Source of the DNA: Methanobacterium alkalithermotolerans
GTDB taxonomy: Archaea > Methanobacteriota > Methanobacteria > Methanobacteriales > Methanobacteriaceae
Direction: 5' to 3'
DNA: 64,000 nucleotides
Assembly (NCBI RefSeq): GCF_018141185.1
Contig: NZ_CP058560.1
Coordinates: forward strand, 744,001-808,000
Shown here one piece after another: positions 9,587 through 19,125 of the stretch. The notes under the pieces are model-generated. The model searched no databases. It had not been told where the DNA came from and was given only the letters and a program-made list of their open reading frames with translations. Numbering within the stretch: the first letter of the stretch is position 1; each line of letters opens with the position of its first letter. Made by a program: the position numbers and the translations under genes.

Positions 9587-10812
9587 AAAATAAAGGATTT
9601 TCAGAATTCATTAAAGATCGCCGGGTAATTTTATTCATAATCCTGGTGATTGGAAGTTTATTTGCCATATCAACTTTAGGTATCCAGCAGGGTCTGGACC
9701 TGAAAGGAGGATCATTAATCCAGATAGAATTAGAAGAACCAGTGGACGCGGCCACCATGAATACAGTGACCAGTGTTCTGGATAGGCGTTTAAATATTTT
9801 CGGAGTAAGAGATGTTATAGTTCGAGCCAGTGGGAATCAAAATGTTCTGGTAGAAATTGCCGGGGTTCAGCCCAATGAGGTATCAGAAATTATAGGATCT
9901 CCCGGAAAATTCGAAGCAAAAATTGGAAATGAAACTGCTTTAAGAGGTACCGATATTGTAAATGTGCAGCCTTACCAGATTACAGGGACCCAATGGTCTG
10001 TACCATTTAAAATATCCACCGAAGGTGCACGTGAATTTGCAGAAATTGCCCGGGGAAAAGCAGGACAACCAGTGGATATGTACCTTGATGATGAATTAAT
10101 ATCCTCACCAGAATTAGATCCTGGTCTGGCAACAGGTACTGCTTCTACTGAAGTTCAGATAACCGGAACTGAACCTACCAGGGAACAGGCTGAAATTAAG
10201 GCCAAAGAAATCCAGACCGTGTTACAATCTGGTGCCCTTCCAGTTCAGGTTAGAATTGTGGGAGTTAGCAGTGTTTCTGCTGAGTTGGGAGAAGAATTTG
10301 TGCAGGGAGCTTTAATAGCCGGTTTGCTGGCAGTTATAGCCATATCTGCCATTATCCTCATCAGATACAGGGCCCCTATACTGGTAATACCTATCATGTT
10401 CACTGTTTTAGCTGAGGTGATATTGATACTGGGATTTGCATCTATCATCCGTTGGAACATGGATCTAGCTGCTCTAGCAGGGATTATCGCTGCAGTGGGT
10501 ACTGGTGTTGATGATCAGATAATTATCACTGACGAAGTCCTAAAAGGCCGTAGAGTAAAAGAAAGAAGAAGTTCGGGAACACGTATGAAAATCAAGAATG
10601 CATTCTTCATTATTTTTGCTGCAGCCAGTACTTTAATTGCGGCCATGTTACCTCTAGCCTATGTAGGGTTTTCCCGAGGTTATACTGGTATTGGAGTCCT
10701 TTCTGGTTTTGCATTTACTACTATAATTGGTGTTGTAATAGGAATACTGATTACCCGACCAGTATATGCAAAATTCATTGAAACCATGATGGATATCAAA
10801 GGTCAAAAGTGA
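9583..10812 (+). CDS. secD: Protein translocase subunit SecD
   Basis: Partner of SecF in the SecDF membrane complex. The 409-residue protein has the N-terminal helix, the family hallmark QGLDLKGGSLIQIEL, a large extracytoplasmic domain (about 40-230) and a six-helix RND-like region containing the conserved GTGVDDQIIITDE motif. Archaeal SecD lacks part of the bacterial periplasmic domain, which fits the length. The ATG overlaps the secF stop by four bases. A strong hairpin terminator begins inside the stop codon region. Confidence 0.93.
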   Translation: MKNKGFSEFIKDRRVILFIILVIGSLFAISTLGIQQGLDLKGGSLIQIELEEPVDAATMNTVTSVLDRRLNIFGVRDVIVRASGNQNVLVEIAGVQPNEVSEIIGSPGKFEAKIGNETALRGTDIVNVQPYQITGTQWSVPFKISTEGAREFAEIARGKAGQPVDMYLDDELISSPELDPGLATGTASTEVQITGTEPTREQAEIKAKEIQTVLQSGALPVQVRIVGVSSVSAELGEEFVQGALIAGLLAVIAISAIILIRYRAPILVIPIMFTVLAEVILILGFASIIRWNMDLAALAGIIAAVGTGVDDQIIITDEVLKGRRVKERRSSGTRMKIKNAFFIIFAAASTLIAAMLPLAYVGFSRGYTGIGVLSGFAFTTIIGVVIGILITRPVYAKFIETMMDIKGQK

Positions 10813-10845
10813 GTAATCTAAAAAATTAGATTACTCCTATTTTTT
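10811..10845 (+). terminator. Strong hairpin terminator after secFD
   Basis: A perfect eleven-base stem, GAGTAATCTAA (10811-10821) and TTAGATTACTC (10826-10836), with an AAAA loop and a TTTTTT run at 10840-10845. The 5' arm begins within the secD stop codon. It resembles a bacterial intrinsic terminator more than a plain archaeal T tract. Confidence 0.75.
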
Positions 10846-11083
10846 AAATTTAAATTTTTTTTATCTTATTTTTTTAAAAATCCAGCCAAAATGATACTTC
10901 ATTAAATAACTATTTTATTCTGAATATCTGAATTAAAGAGTATTTTTAAATAAAATAACATTCACTGTGGTTTAATTTTAAAAATAGCTCTTATTATTAA
11001 GTTTAATATAAACTAAATTTTATATGGAATCAGTATAATATAGTCTTATAATATTATTCTGTAGAAATTTAATGGGGCGCACT

Positions 11084-11548
11084 ATGAAAAAGCCAAAGGA
11101 GATGAAGGTTAAGCCCATCAAAAATGGGACTGTAATTGACCACATTACTGCCAATAAAGCACTTAATGTATTGAGAATACTGAATTTACCTGATAAAAAA
11201 AGCAAGGTGACGATTGCTATCAATGTACTTTCACCAAATATGGGAAGTAAAGATATAGTAAAAATTGAAAACAGGGAACTTTATTCCAGCGAAGTAGATC
11301 AAATAGCACTAATTGCCCCTAATGCAACCATAAACATTATTAGAGATTATGAAATAGTAGAGAAAGGGAAAATTCAACTTCTAAATGAAATTAAAGGGTT
11401 ATTAAATTGCCCAAACCCTAATTGCATCACCAACACCAGTGAACCGGTTATAAAACGGTTTTATGTTATAAAAAAAGAGCCGGTTATTTTAAGGTGTCAC
11501 TATTGTGAGAGGATTGTAGAAGAAGATGAAATTGAGTCCCAGTTCTAA
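11084..11548 (+). CDS. pyrI: Aspartate carbamoyltransferase regulatory subunit
   Basis: Allosteric nucleotide-binding subunit of aspartate transcarbamoylase (pyrimidine synthesis). The N-terminal part shows the regulatory domain motif KNGTVIDHITANKALNVL; the C-terminal zinc domain has the four cysteines in the CPNPNC and CHYCERI segments that bind Zn and contact the catalytic PyrB. An in-frame ATG at 11072 lacks a ribosome site, whereas GGGG (11074-11077) is placed six bases before the ATG at 11084, giving 154 residues. pyrB is not in the window, so the two subunit genes are unlinked here. Confidence 0.94.
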   Translation: MKKPKEMKVKPIKNGTVIDHITANKALNVLRILNLPDKKSKVTIAINVLSPNMGSKDIVKIENRELYSSEVDQIALIAPNATINIIRDYEIVEKGKIQLLNEIKGLLNCPNPNCITNTSEPVIKRFYVIKKEPVILRCHYCERIVEEDEIESQF

Positions 11549-11624
11549 AGTATTCAGATAAAATAAAAAAAATATTTTTTTATTAAATATGATATATTGT
11601 CCTGGTAAAAATATCCTTTAAAGT

Positions 11625-12857
11625 TTATTGGGCCTGGTTTTCAATAAGGTAACCCGCCAGTCTTTTAGCCAGAGCAATTATGGTTAAAATAGGAGGAGCG
11701 CCAGGAGCAAGTGGAAGAACACTAGCATCAGCCACAAAAAGACCTTTTATTTTGGTTTCAAGATTTTCATCAACTGTTTTTCCAATAGGGGCAGTTCCGC
11801 CCGGATGAGCCCCCCGGGGATGAGTTGCAACTATAGTGTCTGGTTTTACACCTGCAGCAGATAGAATAGATCCTGCTACTGCGGATCCTTCTGCTAAAAA
11901 TCTGACATCCTGCAGAGTATTATATTTGATTACTCTTTCGGTGGTTATCCTGCCTGAAAATTCATCCTTAATTTTTACCATTAAGCCCAGGATATCTCTA
12001 TCATGGGCCCCTTTTTTTTTAAGTTTTTGGGAGATAAAAGTGGAAAAATGAGGGGCTAAAATAAAATTATCACCTTCAATTAGGGCATTCATGGTTACTT
12101 CTTCATTGAAGCCCACCCCCTCTAAAATACCTCCTACAGTAACAAAGGTATCCATGAAAAAAGAATCTCCTGCTTCAATGCCTGATTTTTGAAGTATTCT
12201 GGCAGTTTCAATTGCTCCGGCAGCAAGCACAACCTGATTTGAATTTAAAGTAGAGGTTTTTTCAAAATCTGCGGAAGCATCCTGCCTGGAGCTAATATTT
12301 ACCCCTTTGATGGTATCCTCTTCAATAATAAGGTTATTAACCTCAGTATTAAAAATAACATTTGCCCCGGCCTTTTGAGCCTGTTTAACAAAGTCCATAG
12401 AGGTCCATTTTGCATCCCGGGGGCATCCAAAAGCACATTTTCCACAGGGTTTACATTCACCAGGGCGAATAAATTTAGGCATGGGGATAACATCCAAATT
12501 CAGTGCCCGGGCTGAATCCATTAAAATTTTAGTTCCATCCCCCTGATGGGAATCAGGTAAAGGTTTAACACCTAATTCCTGCTCTGCATCTGATAGTTGA
12601 GAGGATATATCAATACCCATGGAATGAAGTTCTTTCTGGAGAACTCTAACCCCATTGCCAGCAGCAACCATAGTTGAACCACCCCCACAGGTGGTTTTTA
12701 ATAGATCCAGGCCATAATCAGTAGGATCATAATTATGAAAAGCATTTTTAGTTTTAATTAAAGGGCCTTTTTCAATTAAAGTGACTGATAATCCAGATAA
12801 AGCAAGTTCTTTAGCAACAGTAGCTCCTCCTGCTCCAGATCCTACTACTATAATCAT
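11625..12857 (-). CDS. GMC-family FAD oxidoreductase with a ferredoxin-type cysteine motif
   Basis: A 410-residue flavoprotein of COG2303. The FAD-binding Rossmann loop VVGSGAGGATVAKELA is at the N terminus, and the C terminus has the GMC pattern THPRGAHPGGTAPIG and LFVADASVLPLAPGAPP. Between them, around residue 130-145, is CKPCGKCAFGCP, a Cx2Cx2Cx3CP pattern like half of a bacterial-type ferredoxin, so a 4Fe-4S cluster is plausible (inference). Some archaeal GMC-like proteins share this motif; substrate unknown. It lies 109 bases downstream of the NIL-ferredoxin and DUF39 genes on the same strand, which may place it in sulfur or homocysteine metabolism, but this is only context. Confidence 0.82.
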   Translation of the reverse strand: MIIVVGSGAGGATVAKELALSGLSVTLIEKGPLIKTKNAFHNYDPTDYGLDLLKTTCGGGSTMVAAGNGVRVLQKELHSMGIDISSQLSDAEQELGVKPLPDSHQGDGTKILMDSARALNLDVIPMPKFIRPGECKPCGKCAFGCPRDAKWTSMDFVKQAQKAGANVIFNTEVNNLIIEEDTIKGVNISSRQDASADFEKTSTLNSNQVVLAAGAIETARILQKSGIEAGDSFFMDTFVTVGGILEGVGFNEEVTMNALIEGDNFILAPHFSTFISQKLKKKGAHDRDILGLMVKIKDEFSGRITTERVIKYNTLQDVRFLAEGSAVAGSILSAAGVKPDTIVATHPRGAHPGGTAPIGKTVDENLETKIKGLFVADASVLPLAPGAPPILTIIALAKRLAGYLIENQAQ

Positions 12858-12966
12858 ATATATCCTCCGTTATTATATTAACACGGATATCGATAAAATA
12901 GTTTAATATAATGCTTTTTTAATGGTATTGCTATCTTTCAAAGTTTTTGAGTTTCAATTGAATTAT

Positions 12967-13353
12967 TTATTCCATTAATGATATGGCCCGGGTGGGGCAG
13001 GAAGATATGCAAAAACCACAACCAATGCATTTTTGATTATCAATATCAATGTCCCAATCATCCATGATACAAATTGCATTCACCGGGCATAAGGAAACAC
13101 AAGCTCCACATTCAAAGCATTTTTCACTATCTTTTTTTACCACTTTCAATATCGGTGTGACTTCAATACCCTTTTCTTCCATGAAAATTATGCTTTCTGA
13201 TTCCTGGGGTCCACTGATATCCACCAGCATTTTACCCCCTCGTGGGGAAATATTGGCTTTTAGAATATTAAAATCAATATCATACAACTTCATGGTATCT
13301 GAAATAATGGATTTATTGATTATGCTGGGTAAAAATCTTAACCACGCTTTCAT
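12967..13353 (-). CDS. NIL-domain ferredoxin, iron-sulfur partner in homocysteine synthesis (MA1822-like)
   Basis: A 128-residue protein with an N-terminal NIL domain (about 1-75) and two 4Fe-4S motifs, CFECGACVSLCP and CIGCGFCISSCP. In Methanosarcina the homologous pair MA1821/MA1822 supports conversion of aspartate semialdehyde and sulfide to homocysteine; this protein matches the MA1822 architecture and sits 16 bases downstream of the MA1821-like gene. The ATG at 13353 follows a GAGGAATCAT ribosome site. Assignment is by architecture and adjacency. Confidence 0.88.
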   Translation of the reverse strand: MKAWLRFLPSIINKSIISDTMKLYDIDFNILKANISPRGGKMLVDISGPQESESIIFMEEKGIEVTPILKVVKKDSEKCFECGACVSLCPVNAICIMDDWDIDIDNQKCIGCGFCISSCPTRAISLME

Positions 13354-13369
13354 GATGATTCCTCATTAA

Positions 13370-14905
13370 TTATTTTTTCCCTATCAAACGGGATATATCT
13401 TCTGCAGTTATCATACCTTTAACTTTACTGTCTTTATCCACTATAGGAAGTCCGGATATATTGTTTTTATCTATTCTACGAGCAATTATATCCACAGATT
13501 CATCTTCCCGGGCAATTATAACTTTTCTGGTCATAACTTCTTCCAATTTTGTTTTCCCCCGAGCAACAGCATCGGCAATATCCCATGATGTCACAATACC
13601 TGCTAATTTTCCCCTACTATCTACCACCGGAAGATGATTGATATTATTTTCCACCAGTTTTAAGGCTACTTCCTTAACCGGGTCAGTGGGATGGGTTATG
13701 ATTACCGGTTTACTTTCTATGTCCCTTACCATTTTAGAAGGTTTGCTGATATTCAATGGTTTTACTATCTGCCCTTGATTTGGAAGCATTTTAACCGGAG
13801 AGGATAAGAAAAAATCTCCTTTTTCAATCCATTTTTTTAGTTGTTCAGCCACTAGCGTAGCTCTTTTATGAGACGAAAGGGGAGAGGTAGGTACCTCCAT
13901 TCCATTAATTTCAATTTTCCCCGATTTCAATTCTTTATAATTTGTTTCCTTAATAACCGGGCGGCTTCTTCTAGGAACACCATAATCAAATATGCGGCAT
14001 TTGATATCCTCATCACTTATAGATGTTCTAAGGGCTATCTCCTCATTTAATACAGGAATAGGTACACCGGCACCCACATAAAGGGTAGGACCGTAACGAG
14101 GCATGGTCCCTCCTCTAACATAGTCCGGATCCATTTTCTTAAGGTCACCTTTAAGCATCAAGGTACCAGAAGGAGTTACAGGTACTCCCTTATGACGATC
14201 TGCCTGAGTAAAATGCTGAGTCCCCTCCCCAATGATATATCCTTCCGTTCCACAAAGGAATATTCTGCTACCTATCCCTAAAGTCTGCAGATAAGGATCA
14301 TTTATCAAAGGACTCAATTCTCCAGCACTGGAATAGGTCACATTACCAAAATTAGGAAGAAGTGTCCCCATATAAGTATATAAAGTTTCTTCTGTGGAAT
14401 TTACTGCCACAGCATAGTTCTGGTAACAGTTCCGGGGATTTATCATGGTGGCCTGGTTTATGTTATCCAGAGTTATATGAGTTTTAATTTTTTTAAGAGG
14501 ATAACAGTCAGTCCCATATGCTTCTGCTATTAATTCTATTTCTTTGCCCCTTATTAAATCTTCAATGACATGAGCCCCACCATAATCTAATCCAATATCA
14601 GGGTTCTGGTTGATTTGAGTTGCCCCCAGATAGGAATCAACTGCAGCTAATCCAGAATATGCCTCCACCCCATTCAGATATGTTTTAGTCATTTTTACAG
14701 GAGGATCGCTATGACCAAAGTTTAAAAAGGCTCCAGAAGAACACATTGCACCAAATGTTCCAGTAGTTACCACATCAATTTCATGGGCAGCGGCTTTACT
14801 ACCATTTTGCTGAACTATTTGAGTCATTTCAGCTGCAGTAGCCACTACAGCTTCGCCTTCTTTAATTTTCTGGTTAATCTCTTCAATTGTTTTCAAATTT
14901 ACCAC
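13370..14905 (-). CDS. L-aspartate semialdehyde sulfurtransferase (DUF39/HcyBio) with two CBS domains, MA1821-like
   Basis: A 511-residue protein made of a DUF39 catalytic region (about 1-370) and a C-terminal pair of CBS domains (about 395-510, each with the GxVT/D motif: GIVTSWDIADAV and GMITAEDISRLI). Characterised relatives take part in the methanogen route that makes homocysteine directly from aspartate semialdehyde and sulfide. Conserved cysteines visible at residues 55 (GAMCSSGAF), 134 (GTDCYPL) and 160 (PRNCYQN) are candidates for the persulfide-carrying residues. CBS domains suggest regulation by an adenosyl nucleotide such as SAM or AMP (inference). First gene of a minus-strand group with the NIL-ferredoxin. 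Confidence 0.9.
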   Translation of the reverse strand: MVNLKTIEEINQKIKEGEAVVATAAEMTQIVQQNGSKAAAHEIDVVTTGTFGAMCSSGAFLNFGHSDPPVKMTKTYLNGVEAYSGLAAVDSYLGATQINQNPDIGLDYGGAHVIEDLIRGKEIELIAEAYGTDCYPLKKIKTHITLDNINQATMINPRNCYQNYAVAVNSTEETLYTYMGTLLPNFGNVTYSSAGELSPLINDPYLQTLGIGSRIFLCGTEGYIIGEGTQHFTQADRHKGVPVTPSGTLMLKGDLKKMDPDYVRGGTMPRYGPTLYVGAGVPIPVLNEEIALRTSISDEDIKCRIFDYGVPRRSRPVIKETNYKELKSGKIEINGMEVPTSPLSSHKRATLVAEQLKKWIEKGDFFLSSPVKMLPNQGQIVKPLNISKPSKMVRDIESKPVIITHPTDPVKEVALKLVENNINHLPVVDSRGKLAGIVTSWDIADAVARGKTKLEEVMTRKVIIAREDESVDIIARRIDKNNISGLPIVDKDSKVKGMITAEDISRLIGKK

Positions 14906-15367
14906 AACCGGTGCTAATGCTCTTTAAAAAATTTTATCATAATAATATAATTACCAAATCAAATAAGGGATATGAGGGCTTAAAACCCAATGAATATAAT
15001 TTCATATCAAATAAACATCATTCATGAACTAATATAATTTTAATTATTCCCTATATTAAAGTGTTGAATTTCCAACCATTAAAATATATTTTTTAAATAA
15101 AATAAAAATATTTAAATCTATAAATGATCTTTTTGAATTATTTAAATCCAAAAATAACAAAATAGGGTTTAGAATCCTTTTAAATATAAATTAATAGTTT
15201 AGAATGTCTTAATCATTCCCTAAATAGTCCTTATTAAAAATTAAATAAAAGGATAATCTATTTTTAAATATTGATTTTAAAAAAATTTACAAGATTATAT
15301 TAATAATATAAACAACCATATATGACACGAAGTACCTTAATTAATTGGCAATAAACTGGGAGATATT
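14906..15367. other. Divergent intergenic region, AT-rich
   Basis: About 460 bases between the divergent DUF39 and tldD genes. It is very AT-rich with many A/T runs and no open frame of note on either strand. It must hold both promoters; TTTAAATATTG (near 15262) and TATATTAATAATATAA (near 15296) are possible TATA-type elements for tldD. I see no convincing RNA gene or repeat array. Confidence 0.4.
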
Positions 15368-16741
15368 ATGAAAAATCAGCTGGATATTGATTTATTTACC
15401 AAAATTATAGCTTCAATTGAAGAAAATACGGATTATGTTGATATTAGAGCAGGTAGTGGAGACAGCACATCTATTTTAATGAAAGATGGTCAAATCCAGG
15501 AAATAAAATCTGGTTTCGATTTAGGGGGAAGAGTGAGAGTGCTTAAAGATGGTGCCTGGGGCTTTGCCTATACCAGTGATTTATCTAAAATAGAAAAAAC
15601 AGCTAATCATGCCCTTAAATTAGCAAATTCTTTAAAAAGTGATGTGGAATTAGTACCTGCCCCTGCAATTAAGGATCATGTGAATTCGCCCGCTGATTTA
15701 CTCCCCTCCACTATTTCTACTGAAGAAAAAAAAGAATTAATAAAAGAAGCAAATAATTCTGCCAGCTTAGATAAGGTGGTAAGTACCACGGTAAATTACG
15801 TTGATATGGAATCTGAAAGTGTTTTTTTAAGTTCAGAAGGTTCAGAAATAACCCTGGAAGAATCTAAAGTAGGTTTGTTCCTTAATGCAGTTGCTTCATC
15901 TGGAGAAATGATTCAATTTGGTCATGGGAGCTTAGGTGGTGCAAGAGGATTTGAAGTTCTAAAAAATGCAGATATTGAAAAATTTGGACGTAAAATCGCA
16001 CAAAAAGCTGTGAGACTTCTTGAGGCAAATAAACCTCCGTCTGGAAAATTCCAGGTATTAACTGATTGTGAATTAACCGGCGTTTTTATCCATGAAGCAC
16101 TGGGTCATGCTGCTGAAGCAGACCTTATACTGCAGAATGATTCCATACTAAAAGATAAGATGGGAGATCGTATTGGATCAGATATGGTAACCATTATTGA
16201 TGATGCCAGCATGGATGCTTTTGGTTACTATGCCTATGATGCCGAAGGAACCCGGACGGCTGAAAATGTATTGGTGGATAAAGGTGTACTAAATTCGGTT
16301 TTAAGTTCCAGGGAAACAGCTTCTAAATTAAATATCAAATCTTCAGGAAATGCCCGTTCTATAATTAGTGAGCAACCCATAGTTAGAATGAGCAATACTT
16401 ATCTAAAGCCCGGAGAACTTAAATTTGAAGAATTATTAGAAGATATGAAAAATGGAATTTATCTTAAAGGGTCTCGTGGAGGTCAGGTTGATACCGGTAA
16501 GGGCATATTCCAATTTAATGCTGCAGAATCATTCCAAATAGAAAATGGAGAAATTAAAAATCTTTTAAGAGATGTTTCACTCTCGGGAAATATTTTAGAA
16601 ACTTTATTAAAGGTAAATGGTGTTGGATCTGATTTTAAAATGAGTATAGGTTTTTGTGGTAAATCCGGTCAAACCGCTCCTGTGGGGGATGGTGGGCCAC
16701 ATGTAAGGATAAGTGAAGCCATGGTAGGGGGTGCTCAGTAA
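15368..16741 (+). CDS. tldD: TldD-family metalloprotease (PmbA/TldD)
   Basis: A 457-residue peptidase-like protein. The zinc motif HEALGH is at 242-247, preceded by the DCELTGVFI strand, and the C-terminal region has the conserved GSRGGQVDTGKG and FCGKSGQ(T)APVGDGGP segments. In bacteria TldD works with TldE as a heterodimer that processes peptides; the TldE partner, which lacks the HExxxH motif, is not in this window. ATG after GGGAG. Its stop TAA overlaps the ATG of the AMMECR1 gene (TAATG), so the two are coupled. Confidence 0.92.
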   Translation: MKNQLDIDLFTKIIASIEENTDYVDIRAGSGDSTSILMKDGQIQEIKSGFDLGGRVRVLKDGAWGFAYTSDLSKIEKTANHALKLANSLKSDVELVPAPAIKDHVNSPADLLPSTISTEEKKELIKEANNSASLDKVVSTTVNYVDMESESVFLSSEGSEITLEESKVGLFLNAVASSGEMIQFGHGSLGGARGFEVLKNADIEKFGRKIAQKAVRLLEANKPPSGKFQVLTDCELTGVFIHEALGHAAEADLILQNDSILKDKMGDRIGSDMVTIIDDASMDAFGYYAYDAEGTRTAENVLVDKGVLNSVLSSRETASKLNIKSSGNARSIISEQPIVRMSNTYLKPGELKFEELLEDMKNGIYLKGSRGGQVDTGKGIFQFNAAESFQIENGEIKNLLRDVSLSGNILETLLKVNGVGSDFKMSIGFCGKSGQTAPVGDGGPHVRISEAMVGGAQ

Positions 16742-17307
16742 TGATCTCATCTCAAGAAGGAAATTTTTTAATAAAATTGGCTAGAAATGCAATTGCAACA
16801 TATTTAAATGAAAGGAAGGTTATTGATATACCCATTGATACTCCTGATTCTCTAATGGAAAAAAGAGGTGCTTTTGTTACTATTAATGAATCTGGAAATC
16901 TAAGAGGGTGTATCGGGTACTCTGAACCAATAAAACCTCTCGTTAATACCGTTATTGAAGTAGCCATCTCTGCTGCTACTTCTGATCCTCGTTTTTATCC
17001 CTTAAAAAAAACTGAACTTGAAAAAATAACTTTAGAAGTAAGTGTTTTAAGTAAACCCCATCTTATACAGGTTACTGAACCTCAGGAATATTTAGAAAAA
17101 GTTAAAGTAAGTGAAGACGGCCTGATAGTAGAAAAAGGGTTTAATAAGGGATTACTTCTTCCCCAGGTTGCTAGTGAATGGGGTTGGGACTCGGAAGAGT
17201 TATTATGTAATACCTGTATGAAAGCAGGTTTATCTCCTGATTGCTGGTTAGATTCCGATACAAAAGTATATAATTTCCAGGCTCAAGTTTTCCAGGAAAA
17301 AGAATAG
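16741..17307 (+). CDS. AMMECR1-domain protein
   Basis: A 188-residue protein of the AMMECR1 family, conserved from archaea to humans with no settled biochemical role. The invariant motif LRGCIG is at 54-59 and the other conserved patches, AATSDPRFYPL and GLLLPQVASEWGW, are present. It overlaps the tldD stop by one base, so it is translated from the same message. In several archaea AMMECR1 is fused or linked to MEMO-type proteins; no MEMO gene is seen here. Confidence 0.93.
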   Translation: MISSQEGNFLIKLARNAIATYLNERKVIDIPIDTPDSLMEKRGAFVTINESGNLRGCIGYSEPIKPLVNTVIEVAISAATSDPRFYPLKKTELEKITLEVSVLSKPHLIQVTEPQEYLEKVKVSEDGLIVEKGFNKGLLLPQVASEWGWDSEELLCNTCMKAGLSPDCWLDSDTKVYNFQAQVFQEKE

Positions 17308-17525
17308 TAAGATAAAGATAAAAATATGGCCGAATAACGGTTACATTATATGCCAGCGGGAACATACGAAAGATATAGTTTTAATTTATTCCCCTTTATT
17401 AATAAATAATTGAATTTTTCAATTACGGTAAAATTTAAAGAAAATATCAATTAATAAATTCTTGAGATTTAAATGAAATATTACTATTTATAAAATATTT
17501 ACCAAAAATAAAATAGAGTGATTTA

Positions 17526-18509
17526 ATGCTTATTCCCACAATTCCCACAACAGATGAACTTCTGGATAAAGGTTTCAGGAGAGCCAAAAAAGCGGCTGGT
17601 TTAGTAAGGACCTCCAAGATTCCAAGATATAAAAAATCAAAAAGGATTGAAGAAACCAGAGTTATAACTGCCGGTCAGGTTATCAAAGATAGGATAAAAT
17701 TAATTTTAGATCGTGTGCCTGATATTGAATCTTTGCCCGAGTTTTATCAGGACTATATAGACGTGGCTGTAGGTGTTGACCCTATGAAACAAGCACTTGG
17801 TGGTTTGAACTGGTCTATGGGAATCATAACTCAGCTTGAAAAAGATTATGCGTCTCGTATACGGCGTTCACCCCCTGAAAAAGCAGCTCAACTTAGAAAA
17901 CAAGCCTTTGGTAGGGTATCTTCTGTGGTTAATAAAATTGGCGATGATTTAAATTTTTTAGATTTTGCCAAGCAGAAACTAAGAAACATGCCCACTGTTG
18001 ATTTTGATGCCACCACGGTGGTCATAGCCGGATTTCCCAATGTAGGTAAATCCACTCTTCTACGAAAACTAACTACTGCTGAACCTAAAGTAGCTGATTA
18101 CCCCTTTACCACTAAAGGTATTCAGATTGGTCATTTAGAGAGGAAATGGAAAAAAATTCAAATAATAGACACTCCTGGATTACTGGATAGACCCATAAAA
18201 GACATGAATAATATTGAACTCCGGGCCATGGTGGCCCTGGAACATCTGGCAGATGTGATTTTATTTATATTCGATGCATCAGAAAGTTGCGGTTACCCCC
18301 TGGAAAGTCAATTTAATCTTTTAAAAGAAGTGGAAAAGGTTTTTAAAACCCCTGTTATCTGTCTATTTAATAAAATGGATTTAACAGATAACATTAAGTA
18401 TTTAGAACAATACATTAATAAAGTGGAAAATCCCTTGATGATTTCTGCCTCCCAGGGTACGGGGGTTTCAGAAATAATTGAAAGGCTGGAGGAATTTGGT
18501 GAACGATAA
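17526..18509 (+). CDS. NOG1-family GTPase, ribosome assembly
   Basis: A 327-residue GTPase of the Obg/NOG1 branch, the archaeal counterpart of the nucleolar GTPase used in large-subunit assembly. An all-helical N-terminal domain (1-160) is followed by the G domain: G1 GFPNVGKST (169-177), the switch region DYPFTTKGI, G3 DTPG and G4 NKMD. Eukaryotic NOG1 has a long C-terminal extension that archaeal forms lack, consistent with the length. ATG after AGAGTGAT. The last codons overlap the start of the hsp20 gene. Confidence 0.93.
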   Translation: MLIPTIPTTDELLDKGFRRAKKAAGLVRTSKIPRYKKSKRIEETRVITAGQVIKDRIKLILDRVPDIESLPEFYQDYIDVAVGVDPMKQALGGLNWSMGIITQLEKDYASRIRRSPPEKAAQLRKQAFGRVSSVVNKIGDDLNFLDFAKQKLRNMPTVDFDATTVVIAGFPNVGKSTLLRKLTTAEPKVADYPFTTKGIQIGHLERKWKKIQIIDTPGLLDRPIKDMNNIELRAMVALEHLADVILFIFDASESCGYPLESQFNLLKEVEKVFKTPVICLFNKMDLTDNIKYLEQYINKVENPLMISASQGTGVSEIIERLEEFGER

Positions 18510-18984
18510 GAAAAAATTAGAAAGACAAATCGAAAAGCAAAAAGATAAATTAGAAAAAGGAAGAACTGTTGCAGAAAAAATGATGGATGACATGGTTAAG
18601 AGCATAAAAGAAATGCAGGGTGACCTGGAGAGAAAAATTTCCGAGTATACTGAAGCAGTACCTGAAAAACCTTATATGGATCTAATTGAAACTGAAGATA
18701 TGATAGTGGTTAAAACTGATCTTCCAGGGGTTAACAAAGAAGATATAGGAATAGAACTCACTGAAGATAAGTTAACAGTTTCAGCTACTTTCAAAGAAGA
18801 AATAGAAATAGAAGAATCCAATTACATTAAAAAAGAACGGAAGTACGGTCAGGCTATGAGACAGATAACCCTCCCTGCAGAAGTCAAAGTAGAAGAAGCC
18901 AGTGCCAAGTTTGATAACGGTGTCTTAAGCATTGAATTACCAAAAGTGGAAGTAAAAACAAAATTCAATGTGGAAATTAAATAG
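18499..18984 (+). CDS. Small heat-shock protein Hsp20 with N-terminal coiled coil
   Basis: A 161-residue alpha-crystallin chaperone that holds unfolding proteins. The N-terminal 55 residues are Lys/Glu-rich and should form a coiled coil; the crystallin domain follows with the LPGV motif (TDLPGVNKEDIGIEL) and the closing FDNGVLSIELPK. The GTG at 18499 is chosen because GGAGG lies at 18488-18492, six bases upstream; an in-frame TTG at 18478 has no such site. It overlaps the NOG1 gene by 11 bases, so its synthesis is probably coupled to NOG1. Confidence 0.92.
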   Translation: MNDKKKLERQIEKQKDKLEKGRTVAEKMMDDMVKSIKEMQGDLERKISEYTEAVPEKPYMDLIETEDMIVVKTDLPGVNKEDIGIELTEDKLTVSATFKEEIEIEESNYIKKERKYGQAMRQITLPAEVKVEEASAKFDNGVLSIELPKVEVKTKFNVEIK

Positions 18985-18998
18985 ATAACTAATATAAC

Positions 18999-19019
18999 AG
19001 GGGATAAAACCCCTTTTTT
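18999..19019 (+). terminator. Hairpin terminator after the NOG1-hsp20 unit
   Basis: AGGGG (18999-19003) pairs with CCCCT (19010-19014) over a six-base A-rich loop and runs into TTTTTT. It lies 15 bases after the hsp20 stop and marks the end of the transcript. Confidence 0.65.
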
Positions 19020-19125
19020 AGTATTTTAATTAAAATTAGGTCCTGCAATTTGAATTTATTAAATTTAATTTAAAGGTTTTAGCACTTCTAATTATAAAAA
19101 ATTTATTTTTTAAATATAAAAATAA

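Noticed and set aside
15001..15360. Repeated A/T tracts resembling a CRISPR leader or array
   Set aside because: There are no equal-length repeats with regular spacing; the tracts are ordinary AT-rich spacer.
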